Source of the DNA: Blautia pseudococcoides
GTDB lineage: Bacteria > Bacillota > Clostridia > Lachnospirales > Lachnospiraceae
NCBI RefSeq assembly: GCF_001689125.2
Contig: NZ_CP015405.2
Coordinates: 3,664,501-3,728,500 of the forward strand
Reading direction: 5' to 3'
DNA length: 64,000 nucleotides
Shown here one piece after another: positions 17,734 through 26,286 of this stretch (position 1 is its first letter; each line of letters opens with the position of its first letter). The position numbers and the translations under genes are program-made. The notes beneath the pieces are model-generated. The model saw only the letters and a program-made list of their open reading frames with translations. It was not told where the DNA came from and ran no database searches.

Positions 17734-17991
17734 TACCTTTTCGCGGTATGCCGGTATATTTTTCGTGTTATATAAGTAAATATGGCTTGCATCCCCTTCG
17801 TGTTTTCCGTATAATATAAAGAGTTACAGGTATTGGAAGCGTTGCAGCCACACGGCACATCATAAAATGCTGCGAATGGCATTCCATACCTTTCGGTATA
17901 GCAAGTATGCCGCATAATATATAAAATTACCGGCCAGGTATGTGTATAGCATATCTGGTTTCTTATCCAATAACATATACCAAACGGTATA
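17734..17991. promoter_or_regulatory. Repeated ATACC-N4-GGTAT inverted repeats upstream of plsC
   Basis: Two perfect dyads, ATACC-TTTC-GGTAT (17886-17899) and TATACC-AAAC-GGTATA (17976-17991), plus a looser one (17734-17748), lie in the 423-bp interval between the MATE gene and plsC. The last abuts the plsC ribosome site at 17993. The pattern suggests an operator for an unidentified regulator. No gene is seen in the interval. Confidence 0.45.
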
Positions 17992-18005
17992 GAAAGGTGA
18001 GTGTT

Positions 18006-18746
18006 ATGTTCCGCTTTATTCTTGTATGTATTATAGTTGTAGGATTTCTCATTTTATCCATCCCCATTCTGCTGGCAGAGTGGGTGATCGGCAAATGTAA
18101 CAAGAGGGCAAAAGATATCAGTTCCCTTCGTATTGTCCAGGCTGTTTTTAGATGTGTCCTTAAAATTACGGGTTCTGATATTCAGTTCATAGGCCATGAA
18201 AATGTTCCCAATGACACAGCTGTGCTTTACATAGGAAATCACAGAAGTTTTTTTGATATTCTTTTGACTTATGTCATGTGCCCGGATTTGACCGGATATG
18301 TTGCCAAAAAAGAAATGGAGCCAATCCCTCTGCTGTCAAACTGGATGAAATATCTGCATTGTCTGTTTTTGGACAGAAAGGATATCAAAGCCGGTATGAA
18401 AACCATTCTGACCGCTATTGACAAAGCGAAAAATGGTATTTCCATCTGTATTTTCCCTGAGGGAACCAGAAATAAAAATGAAAGTGAACTGGAGATGCTG
18501 CCCTTCCATGAAGGGAGCTTTAAGATTGCTACAAAATCGGGCTGTCCTATTATTCCCATTGCGATCACCAATTCGGCTGAGATTTTTGAGGCACATTTTC
18601 CAAAGATCAAACCGGCTAAAGTAATTGTGGAATACGGAAAACCGATTTATCCGGACCAGCTGTCAAAGGAAGATAGGAAACGTCTGGGAGTATATACACA
18701 GGAAACTATTTTGCATATGCTGAAGGAACACAGAGAAAACTTCTGA
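18006..18746 (+). CDS. plsC: 1-acyl-sn-glycerol-3-phosphate acyltransferase (PlsC family)
   Basis: This 246-residue membrane-bound enzyme transfers an acyl group to lysophosphatidic acid to make phosphatidic acid. An N-terminal membrane helix (residues 4-27) precedes the catalytic motif H79-x4-D84 (NHRSFFD) and substrate motif FPEGTR (150-155). ATG at 18006 follows AAAGGTG; the longer in-frame ORF has no ribosome site. Three dyad repeats upstream suggest control at this gene. The next gene is a MATE exporter 141 bp downstream. Confidence 0.93.
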   Translation: MFRFILVCIIVVGFLILSIPILLAEWVIGKCNKRAKDISSLRIVQAVFRCVLKITGSDIQFIGHENVPNDTAVLYIGNHRSFFDILLTYVMCPDLTGYVAKKEMEPIPLLSNWMKYLHCLFLDRKDIKAGMKTILTAIDKAKNGISICIFPEGTRNKNESELEMLPFHEGSFKIATKSGCPIIPIAITNSAEIFEAHFPKIKPAKVIVEYGKPIYPDQLSKEDRKRLGVYTQETILHMLKEHRENF

Positions 18747-18887
18747 AATTAAATTTTATAGTTTATGCTGCCGTTTATCGTAAAAAACGCTGTTTCGGTT
18801 ATTCTATTATTATAGAAGGAATACCGGGGCGGCGTTTCTGAATTTTAACAGAAGGAAAATACCGTAAAAGAGAGGGACAAAGGAATT

Positions 18888-20249
18888 ATGAAGAAAAAAT
18901 CATACAATATGCTGACAGATCCGCCAGGGCGTTCACTGCTGCTTTTTGCTCTTCCTATGATTTTCGGGAATCTTTTTCAGCAGTTTTATAATATTGCGGA
19001 TTCTGTGATCGTAGGTAATTTCGTAGGGGAACAGGCGCTTGCCGCTGTTGGGGCTTCTTATGCGATCACGAATGTATTTATTGCCATTGCCATCGGCGGA
19101 GGAATCGGAAGTTCTGTGATCATTTCCCAATGCCTTGGCGCAGGGCAGAAAGGTAAAATGAAAACAGCTGTTTTCACCACATTGATCAACTTTTTTGTGG
19201 TGAGTATTTGTCTGGGGGCTCTGGGGCTTTTCCTGAATCATAGGATTCTGGGGTGGGTAAATACGCCCCTAGAGGTGTTTTCAGATGCGGCGCTTTATCT
19301 GGCTATTTATTTTGCCGGGCTGCCGTTTTTGTTTATGTATAATGTGGAGGCATCTATTTTCAATGCACTGGGGGATTCCAGGACGCCGCTTTATCTGCTG
19401 ATATTTTCCTCTCTTTTGAATATTTTTTTAGATATGCTATTTGTCATCCAGTTTCAGCTAGGGGTGGGAGGGGTTGCAGTGGGAACGCTGATTGCCCAGG
19501 GAGTTTCCGCTGTTATATCGTTTGGGCTGCTTCTGAGAAAATTGAAGAAGTATGAAACAGATGAGCCTTGTCGGCTGTACGACGCGGGGCTGATGGTTTC
19601 CATGGTGCGGATCGCAGTTCCTTCCATTATACAGCAGTCCATCGTGCAGATTGGAATCCTGCTGGTCCAGTCCGTAGTAAACAGCTTCGGGGCTTCCGTG
19701 CTGGCGGGTTATTCTGCGGGAATGCGGATTGAATCCATCAGTATTGTGCCTATGCTGGCAATGGGAAACGCCATGTCCACATTTACGGCCCAAAATGTCG
19801 GTGCAGGACAATTGGAACGGGTGAAGAAGGGATATCGGATGTGCTATGCGGCGGTTCTGAGCGCCGGGGCGTTTATATGTGTTCTTTATCAGTTGTTTGG
19901 GAATGTGTTTGTCTCAGCATTTTTAGATGCCGGAAATGGAAGTGCCGCTTTTCAGACAGGGCTTGATTATGTGAAATTCCTTTCGTTCTTTTACGCTTTG
20001 ATTGGACTGAAAGCCTCCACGGACGGGCTGCTGCGGGGGGCCGGAGATGTGAAAGCATTTACAGTGGCTAATCTGGTGAATCTGTCTATTCGGGTGATCG
20101 TGACTAATGTGTTCGCGCCGGTGTATGGGATTCAGGTTGCGTGGATGGCTGTGCCTATGGGGTGGGCGGCTAATTATGTGATATCGTTTGGGTGGTATTT
20201 GACGGGAAGGTGGAAATGGAAATGGGAAAAGGTTACTAATATAGATTAA
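18888..20249 (+). CDS. MATE-family efflux transporter
   Basis: This is a 453-residue, 12-helix transporter. The N terminus (LTDPPGRSLLLFALPMIFGN, then FYNIADSVIVGNFVG) is typical of the DinF/NorM-like Firmicute group. It probably exports drugs or metabolites by cation antiport. ATG at 18888 has AAAGGA ahead. It is not closely similar to the other MATE gene at 16.2-17.6 kb, so the pair is not a recent duplication. It is the last rightward gene before the CRISPR array. Confidence 0.93.
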   Translation: MKKKSYNMLTDPPGRSLLLFALPMIFGNLFQQFYNIADSVIVGNFVGEQALAAVGASYAITNVFIAIAIGGGIGSSVIISQCLGAGQKGKMKTAVFTTLINFFVVSICLGALGLFLNHRILGWVNTPLEVFSDAALYLAIYFAGLPFLFMYNVEASIFNALGDSRTPLYLLIFSSLLNIFLDMLFVIQFQLGVGGVAVGTLIAQGVSAVISFGLLLRKLKKYETDEPCRLYDAGLMVSMVRIAVPSIIQQSIVQIGILLVQSVVNSFGASVLAGYSAGMRIESISIVPMLAMGNAMSTFTAQNVGAGQLERVKKGYRMCYAAVLSAGAFICVLYQLFGNVFVSAFLDAGNGSAAFQTGLDYVKFLSFFYALIGLKASTDGLLRGAGDVKAFTVANLVNLSIRVIVTNVFAPVYGIQVAWMAVPMGWAANYVISFGWYLTGRWKWKWEKVTNID

Positions 20250-20323
20250 ATGAAATATCATGGTCAATTTACCCTTTCAAGGCAACTAGGAATCGGGTAG
20301 GAGGTAAATAATTATTTTATTTA

Positions 20324-20750
20324 CCGTCCTTCCACACCACCGCGAAGTGGTGACACGGCTTATATGATATGCTCCGTCTATTTAGACAATTTCAATCCAC
20401 ACCACCGCGAAGGTGGTGACGGGGCCTCCAAGCGCTTGAATAATGTTCTGGTGGATTTCAATCCACACCACCGCGAAGGTGGTGACACGGACAGAGACAA
20501 ACCAGGGATGTTGCGTTGCGATTTCAATCCACACCACCGCGAAGGTGGTGACTTTCCTTCTTTTATATTGGCCATTGTTTGCTTTGATTTCAATCCACAC
20601 CACCGCGAAGGTGGTGACGAAATCAGCAGAGTTCTTAAACCCGGCGGAATTATTTCAATCCACACCACCGCGAAGGTGGTGACCGTCAACAGCGGCAACG
20701 GCTGGAGCAACACAAGAGATTTCAATCCACACCACCGCGAAGGTGGTGAC
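20324..20750 (-). CRISPR. Type I-C CRISPR array, six spacers
   Basis: Six identical 32-bp repeats (starts 20389, 20455, 20521, 20587, 20652, 20719; plus-strand repeat begins ATTTCAATCCACACCACC) and a degenerate seventh at 20324-20354 enclose six spacers of 33-35 nt. On the minus strand the repeat ends GTGGATTGAAAT, the type I-C handle form, so crRNA is read leftward from the leader at the right. The degenerate copy is at the leader-distal end, as expected for an old trailer. The array is short. Confidence 0.97.
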
Positions 20751-20921
20751 ACCAAAAACCACCAAATCTAGCACTACATATTTGTGCAACTTCCTCAAAT
20801 TTCAATCATATTTTATCATCCAATCCCAATTAGCCCCATATACCATCCCCATATCCACCCATCCTATCTCTAAAACCCGGTGCGAATCCCCCAGGGTTTT
20901 TCTGTTCACTTCATATTCGCA
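20751..20921 (-). promoter_or_regulatory. CRISPR leader
   Basis: This AT-rich interval lies between cas2 and the first repeat. On the minus strand it carries an inverted repeat (GTGCGAAT and ATTCGCACC) around a C/G-rich centre, which resembles leaders of other type I-C arrays. It should hold the crRNA promoter and the integration signals. No open frame of note. Confidence 0.6.
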
Positions 20922-21212
20922 CTAGAAAATCAAAGTTGAATCAGCTGCCGTTCCTTTATCGACCCCCATATGCTCAACTTTTGTTTTATAATTATTTCCC
21001 AGATAATAAAATCTCAGGCTGTCAACTTCTTTATCAATAATATCTTCCAACACAGCTTTCAATGAAACACACTAGGTATTGTCAAGGATGCATTCAAAAA
21101 CAGAGTTTTGTACCCGCCTTCCGTAATTCACACACTGTTTGGCAACTTTTCTAAGGCGTCTTTTCCCGGCGTCTGTCTCTGTATTCACATCATAGGTAAT
21201 CAATACTAACAT
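20922..21212 (-). pseudogene. cas2: cas2 with an internal amber codon
   Basis: Read from ATG at 21212, the frame encodes a full type I-C Cas2 of 96 residues ([19 protein letters not shown], later DSLRFYYLGNNYKTKVEH), but codon 47 is TAG (21074-21072). It lies in the segment that in relatives reads CILD..QC, so CAG to TAG is the likely change. Both halves are otherwise intact and the length is normal. Cas2 is the structural core of the Cas1-Cas2 integrase; without suppression, spacer acquisition should fail while interference could continue. A base-calling error is the main alternative. Confidence 0.85.
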
Positions 21213-21220
21213 CACTTCAC

Positions 21221-22240
21221 CTACTTCCAAAAAAATGGTGGGTATTCATCCAAATCGCCTCTTAAATAACGAGCCAGAAGCATTGCCTGCGCAAATGGTA
21301 TGGTTCCCCACTCCACTTTCTCTCCTAAATATGGATGGGTGATGACATCTTTCTTTTTATTCTGCCACTCTGTCAGCAGCTGCTTCCTGCATTTGTCACT
21401 GATCAATACTGCCCCGTCCTCTTTAACAGAAAAATCCTTTTTGCTGACCATTTTTTTATTGATCATTGTCAGAACAAACCGATCCACCAAGACAGGCCGC
21501 AGCTCTTCCATCATGTCAAGTGCCAATGAAACTCTGCCGGGCCTGTCTGTATGCATAAACCCTACATATGGGTCCAGTCCTACGCTTTCTAATGCTGAGG
21601 CATACATATTTGTAAGCAAGGTATAAAAAAACGAGAGCATGGCATTTACATTATCTAACGGCGGTCTTCTGTTTCTTCCGTCAAATTTAAAATCTTTTTT
21701 CTGCTGCAGGATAAGCTGGTCAAATACACGGAAATAAACACTTGCCGCTTCCCCCTCATATCCTCGCAGCTGCTCCATATTTGTGCAGCCTTTAACCTGT
21801 TTTAAAGACTGCTGCAAATATCCTGATGCACGCTTTAGCTCCTCCGTATCAATCTGAAGACCATGGTCCCTCACAGCCCTCTCAAGAACCCACCGGGAAT
21901 TATAAATTTTCCCCAGTATACAGTTGCGTGCGATCATAAGGCTTGTTTCATCCTCCCCGGATACCCTATACTGCTTCTTCCTTAAAATAACATTTCCACG
22001 CACATTCCCTGTCACTCTTGCCAGAAACCTGCCCTGGGGCGTCATAAAGCACAACGAAATATCCCGCTCCGCGCAGGCTCCCATCAATGCCGGACTCACC
22101 CCTCTGTATCCAAAGGAAACAATCGCTTCTAAATTATGCAGCGGTACCCTTCCTAATTCCTTGTCCTTATCCAGCACCACTACATTTTCACCATCCAGAG
22201 ATAAATAACCATCTGGGGAGGTGACATATAAGGTGTTCAA
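21221..22240 (-). CDS. cas1: CRISPR-associated endonuclease Cas1, type I-C
   Basis: This 339-residue integrase catalyses spacer insertion together with Cas2. The metal-binding residues are present: E162 in RGYEGEAA, H230 in FMHTDRPGR, and D242 in LALDMMEE. Length fits the I-C subtype. The start is TTG, overlapping the cas4 stop (TTGA), a standard coupling in these operons. It ends 8 bp before cas2. Its partner cas2 is interrupted, so Cas1 may be without a working complex. Confidence 0.96.
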   Translation of the reverse strand: MNTLYVTSPDGYLSLDGENVVVLDKDKELGRVPLHNLEAIVSFGYRGVSPALMGACAERDISLCFMTPQGRFLARVTGNVRGNVILRKKQYRVSGEDETSLMIARNCILGKIYNSRWVLERAVRDHGLQIDTEELKRASGYLQQSLKQVKGCTNMEQLRGYEGEAASVYFRVFDQLILQQKKDFKFDGRNRRPPLDNVNAMLSFFYTLLTNMYASALESVGLDPYVGFMHTDRPGRVSLALDMMEELRPVLVDRFVLTMINKKMVSKKDFSVKEDGAVLISDKCRKQLLTEWQNKKKDVITHPYLGEKVEWGTIPFAQAMLLARYLRGDLDEYPPFFWK

Positions 22241-22920
22241 TAGTTTCTTGATTTACTGTCCTCCTCTCCAATTGCATCATGAATATATTCCCTAACTGAA
22301 GATGCCTTTCCCAGTTTCGGCAGACATATATCCTTGAGAGAACATGCATTACATCCCTTTGACCATTTAACACGAGGAGTATATTTTTTATTGAAAAGCT
22401 GATGCATTTCTGCAAATATATCCTTCACCTGTGTCTTTAAATCTTCCGAAAATCCAACACGTTCCCGCCTCTTCACCTCTCCGTAAAAAATAGCTCCCTC
22501 CCCAATCGTACATGATAACATCTCTTCCAGGCACATAGCCTGAGCTGTCAATTGCAGAATATCAATTTGGGTATCTTTCGGCCTGCCTCTCTTGTACTCA
22601 ACAGGATAAACCTGAAAAGTCCCACGGTGCCCATGCAGGGAGATCCCATCTTCTGCTCTCCTGAACTCCACAATATCACATACACCGCTGACTCCCATCT
22701 CCCTTGAATGCACAGGCATTCCTCTGCTGATTATCACATCATCTCTTTTCTCCGAAGAATATGTGTCATGTGCCTTCTTATGAAGCAGTTCCCCTTCCAC
22801 AGTACGCACGTTTTCCTGCCATTGCTGCTCAATATGTATCAAGGCCCACTGTCTTCTGCAAAAGGCAAAATGCTGGATGCCTGAAAGCATCAGAAAATCC
22901 TCTTCCTTATATTCCATCAT
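22237..22920 (-). CDS. cas4: CRISPR-associated exonuclease Cas4
   Basis: This 227-residue RecB-like nuclease helps choose PAM-proximal prespacers. The four iron-sulphur cysteines are visible (C21 and C190, C193, C199), as is the nuclease core with D82 (GVCDIVEF) and E108-x-K110 (PVEYKRG). It starts at the ATG overlapping the cas7 stop and overlaps cas1, so it is translated as part of the cas operon. Length and position between cas7 and cas1 are typical of type I-C. Confidence 0.95.
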   Translation of the reverse strand: MMEYKEEDFLMLSGIQHFAFCRRQWALIHIEQQWQENVRTVEGELLHKKAHDTYSSEKRDDVIISRGMPVHSREMGVSGVCDIVEFRRAEDGISLHGHRGTFQVYPVEYKRGRPKDTQIDILQLTAQAMCLEEMLSCTIGEGAIFYGEVKRRERVGFSEDLKTQVKDIFAEMHQLFNKKYTPRVKWSKGCNACSLKDICLPKLGKASSVREYIHDAIGEEDSKSRNY

Positions 22921-23807
22921 ATTTTCCTTGAAATCTCCACGGTTTCCGGAATCATATCCGAATGGATCTCGACCTGATAATCCTGATATTTCCTGGGATA
23001 GATCACATCTTCAAGTTTCTTTACCTTAACCGCATCAAACAATTTATAGGCCGGACAATCGCCAAATTCTTTGCTGTGTTTGAAAACAACCAACTCTCTG
23101 ACAGCCATTTTTCCCCTGGCAGCAGAATGGTCAATCTCAAACATATTGATAATGGCCTCCCATAAAAGATCCAAATCGTCCTCTGTAAATCCAGTCACTT
23201 TCCTTGCCAGATTTGCCGATATATATCCTTCCATTCTATAAAGTGCATATGGAATAATGTTCTTTCTTCCCATCTCTGTACTTTTATTTTCCGCATCCTT
23301 CTCTGTGGTAATGGCAACACGGGTTATTGTCACTTCCTGGCTCACCACCGGATCAATACTTCTGGCAAATCCCAGCTGAACAGGGCCTCTGACCTGTCCG
23401 CAGTTAAGGGCAGCTTTCACAAACGTAGTCATAACAGCTCCGAATGTTCGGATATCAAAAAAGTTTCCGCACATAAAATCACGAATCTTCCGATCCACGT
23501 CCGGATCTTTTTTCTTTAACTCTTTAATTTCCTTTTCGTTGGTTTTCAAATATTCATATGCTGTATTATCGCTCCGGTTCAGAGGCACATCTTCTTTTAT
23601 ATAGATTTTGTAACCCTCTTCATCCTCTTTTACTGCTTCCACATAATTTCTTATTTTTCTTTTAATACATACGTCTGTGACAATCCCGTATCCGCTTTCC
23701 GGATCTATACGGGGCAGATTTCCAGCATCGGGATCTCCGTTTGGATTCCCATTTTCTACATCAAATAAAATCACAAACTCATACCTGTTTTTAATTACCT
23801 CTGACAT
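22917..23807 (-). CDS. cas7: Type I-C Cascade backbone subunit Cas7 (Csd2)
   Basis: This 296-residue RNA-binding protein polymerises along the crRNA. The conserved N terminus FVILFDVENGNPNGDPDAG and the GPVQLGFARSIDPV segment near residue 140 mark the Csd2 family. ATG at 23807 has AGGAGGAAG upstream inside the end of cas8c; the genes overlap by 17 bp. The gene is intact. Confidence 0.96.
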   Translation of the reverse strand: MSEVIKNRYEFVILFDVENGNPNGDPDAGNLPRIDPESGYGIVTDVCIKRKIRNYVEAVKEDEEGYKIYIKEDVPLNRSDNTAYEYLKTNEKEIKELKKKDPDVDRKIRDFMCGNFFDIRTFGAVMTTFVKAALNCGQVRGPVQLGFARSIDPVVSQEVTITRVAITTEKDAENKSTEMGRKNIIPYALYRMEGYISANLARKVTGFTEDDLDLLWEAIINMFEIDHSAARGKMAVRELVVFKHSKEFGDCPAYKLFDAVKVKKLEDVIYPRKYQDYQVEIHSDMIPETVEISRKI

Positions 23808-25587
23808 CCTGCTCTTCCTCCTTAACCTTTTTCTCGTATCGTTTTTGGTTCTGGTGATAATACCCCAGTATGAACATCCCCTGTTCTTCCAGTGAAAGTC
23901 TTCTTGGACAGGGAACCATCTGCCCTTCCGTTACCGGTATTCTGTCCTGAAGTTCACCTAAAAGCTTTTCAAAATAAACCACTTTGCCTCGGTTTGAAAT
24001 TTTACGGATATGACTGTTCTTCAACTTAAACAGCACCGGAAAAATGGCTGCGGGGGTGGCACAGGCTGAATTAAAGTATTTGTCCTTTATTGTTGTATTA
24101 ATTCCCGGATTTGCCTCCTCCTGGATGGCTTCCAGCACTGCAAATTCCCGTCCCAAAGTGTATGCTACATTTCTGCTGTCCTCATTCAGACTCACTGTTA
24201 TCTCCTCCTTTTTATCATAGCCGTTGCGAATCAGATACGCTTTGATGATCGCTGCTCTTCCCTTTGTTATTTTCCGGATATGGCTGTCTTTATCATCCTG
24301 CTCCGCTCTGATCCTCCCCATCACTCCCAGAAAAAGAGATGCCGGATACTGTCCTCCGGAAATAACTGCCCGGTATACGCTCCCCGCCATATTCGATACC
24401 GGCTTTTTGTCCCTGGACTTTTTATTCACCGTTTCCTGAAGCATACGCCAGATTCCCATATACCGCATTTCATCAGCAGCCGGTCTCACGATCCCCATTC
24501 TGTCATAATGTTCCTTTAAATGCCTGAGAACATTTCCAAAACTGTCCTGATAGAAAAAGCGCACCGCAATCCTGGCGGCGTTAGGTGCCAATCCCAATAT
24601 GTAGAATTTCTGTTCCAAAGACAGGCTTTCTTCCACCTCGTCAACTGCGGTCGGCTTCCCTGCCTCCAGGCTTCTAAACACGCCGTCAATGATATCCTGA
24701 TTATCTACAGACGGTTCCACAGCACCGCCAAATAAATTCTGATATTTCTCATTCCCATCCTCTGCCCAATATACAACTGTCGTATCACCAATCTGGCTGG
24801 TATGTGACCTGTCTGCCAGCAGATGATTCAGAGCTGTAGTATAGGCATATGCCGCATAAGTTCCTACCGGTGCATTATAGCTTTGTTCTTTTCCGTATGA
24901 TTCAAATGCCGGTGCATTAAAAGACACGAGAGCCGCCCCGCTTGACTGTGCACCGGGCACTCCCTTGATCAGTCCATGGATTCTGGATATTTCTGTTTTT
25001 TGCCCTGTGACAAGGCATATACCTTCGTTTTCCCATTCCGCATTACCTCTGCAGTTTTCCCAGGCTTCTCTTATCTCATGTTCATCCTGGGCCCAGTCAC
25101 CGTTCACACAGAAAATCAGATTTCCTCCGGAAATTATTTCATCCAGACTATCTTTTATGGCAGCATGCTCCGCAGCACTGTCCGGATTCCAGGATCCAAA
25201 GAAACTGCGCACCGCCCTGGCGGTGGTTCCTTCTATACCTTCCAGAATTTCCAGATGTTTGTTTTTAGCTGCAGCAAAGCATTCTTTTGAACGCTTAGGT
25301 TTTCCTTTATTATCAATCCCCAGGAAATACCCCGAGTTATCACACAAGAAATTTGCTGATACACCGGAGGAGCGGGTCACCATTTCCGGGACTTCCATCT
25401 GCCGGGGCTCCATAACTGTTTTCTTTCCTCTTTGTTTTTCAATCTTCAGAGGGATCACGTCTAAGAGATCACCTGTCTCAGAGATATCCAGTGCGAAAGA
25501 TATTTTTGCTTTACACCAGCCGGGCCTGGTTATCTTTCCTTTCTTCTCCAAAGCCTCATAATATTCCACCAATGACTGCAGGATCAT
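23791..25587 (-). CDS. cas8c: Type I-C large subunit Cas8c (Csd1)
   Basis: This 598-residue Cascade subunit recognises the PAM. In type I-C, translation from an internal start inside cas8c also supplies the small subunit Cas11c; a candidate internal start was not pinned down here. Csd1 features include the N-terminal LVEYYEALEKKGKITRPGW, the IHGLIKGVPGAQSSGAALVS stretch near 205, and the LGLAPNAARIAVRFFYQ block near 330. ATG overlaps the cas5 stop by 4 bp. Confidence 0.94.
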   Translation of the reverse strand: MILQSLVEYYEALEKKGKITRPGWCKAKISFALDISETGDLLDVIPLKIEKQRGKKTVMEPRQMEVPEMVTRSSGVSANFLCDNSGYFLGIDNKGKPKRSKECFAAAKNKHLEILEGIEGTTARAVRSFFGSWNPDSAAEHAAIKDSLDEIISGGNLIFCVNGDWAQDEHEIREAWENCRGNAEWENEGICLVTGQKTEISRIHGLIKGVPGAQSSGAALVSFNAPAFESYGKEQSYNAPVGTYAAYAYTTALNHLLADRSHTSQIGDTTVVYWAEDGNEKYQNLFGGAVEPSVDNQDIIDGVFRSLEAGKPTAVDEVEESLSLEQKFYILGLAPNAARIAVRFFYQDSFGNVLRHLKEHYDRMGIVRPAADEMRYMGIWRMLQETVNKKSRDKKPVSNMAGSVYRAVISGGQYPASLFLGVMGRIRAEQDDKDSHIRKITKGRAAIIKAYLIRNGYDKKEEITVSLNEDSRNVAYTLGREFAVLEAIQEEANPGINTTIKDKYFNSACATPAAIFPVLFKLKNSHIRKISNRGKVVYFEKLLGELQDRIPVTEGQMVPCPRRLSLEEQGMFILGYYHQNQKRYEKKVKEEEQDVRGN

Positions 25588-26243
25588 CTGACCACCTCAC
25601 AATCCCGTACATCCAGTACCCCATTTTTCATGACTGCCCGGAAAAACATGGGTGTGATATTTTCCGGATCGGAATAATCAAAATCATACAACATATATCC
25701 CAAATCCTTTACACAATCCGGATAGGCAGTCACTACCTCCTCCTGCTCATACATTTCAAAATTAGCAGGAAATTCCCTGCATCCAAAATACGGCATATGA
25801 AAACACTGGCCTCTGCGCAGCCGTCTCACAATAATATCCTTAAATTTACCGCAGTTATCCGTCCGGTTTGCCTGTTCTGTCATCTCAAAATGTGCCTCTA
25901 TCACATACTCAACATCCCGCAGCAAGATAGCGGCCCTCTGCACAATTTCCTCTCTGGCACTCAGATACAGCGGCTTATTCCCTCCATTTATAATGCTTAA
26001 TGCATTTCCTGCCTGTAATTTACTTTTGACCTCATTGCGCCTGATACTGGTAAACTGTATCGGCTTCCTGATATAAATCCTATCAACTACCCAGCGTAAT
26101 CCCGGGTGCCAGTAGATCGCTTCCAAAATCCCCCGTGCTGCCGACGGCGGGATCACATCATAGCTGCAGCGCTCCACTTTCATCTCAGGCCGTGAAAACA
26201 GTGCTCTGTCCCCCCAAACCCTTACGCGTACACCATGGCTCAT
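25584..26243 (-). CDS. cas5: Type I-C crRNA endonuclease Cas5c (Cas5d)
   Basis: This 219-residue protein replaces Cas6 in type I-C: it cuts the pre-crRNA and caps the 5' handle. The N terminus VRVRVWGDRALFSRPEMKVE and the RGILEAIYWHPGLRW segment are diagnostic. I choose ATG at 26243 (strong GGGAGGAGG upstream, start MSHGVRV); an upstream ATG at 26303 would add 20 residues and overlap cas3. It is between cas3 and cas8c, as usual. Confidence 0.93.
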   Translation of the reverse strand: MSHGVRVRVWGDRALFSRPEMKVERCSYDVIPPSAARGILEAIYWHPGLRWVVDRIYIRKPIQFTSIRRNEVKSKLQAGNALSIINGGNKPLYLSAREEIVQRAAILLRDVEYVIEAHFEMTEQANRTDNCGKFKDIIVRRLRRGQCFHMPYFGCREFPANFEMYEQEEVVTAYPDCVKDLGYMLYDFDYSDPENITPMFFRAVMKNGVLDVRDCEVVR

Positions 26244-26286
26244 TCTTCTCCTCCTCCCGCTTTTGCTGCCTTCCATGTAAAAACAC

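Noticed and set aside
20364-20771. Long frames on both strands across the CRISPR array
   Set aside because: They arise from the repeat sequence itself; the 32-bp repeat and spacer regularity explains the region.
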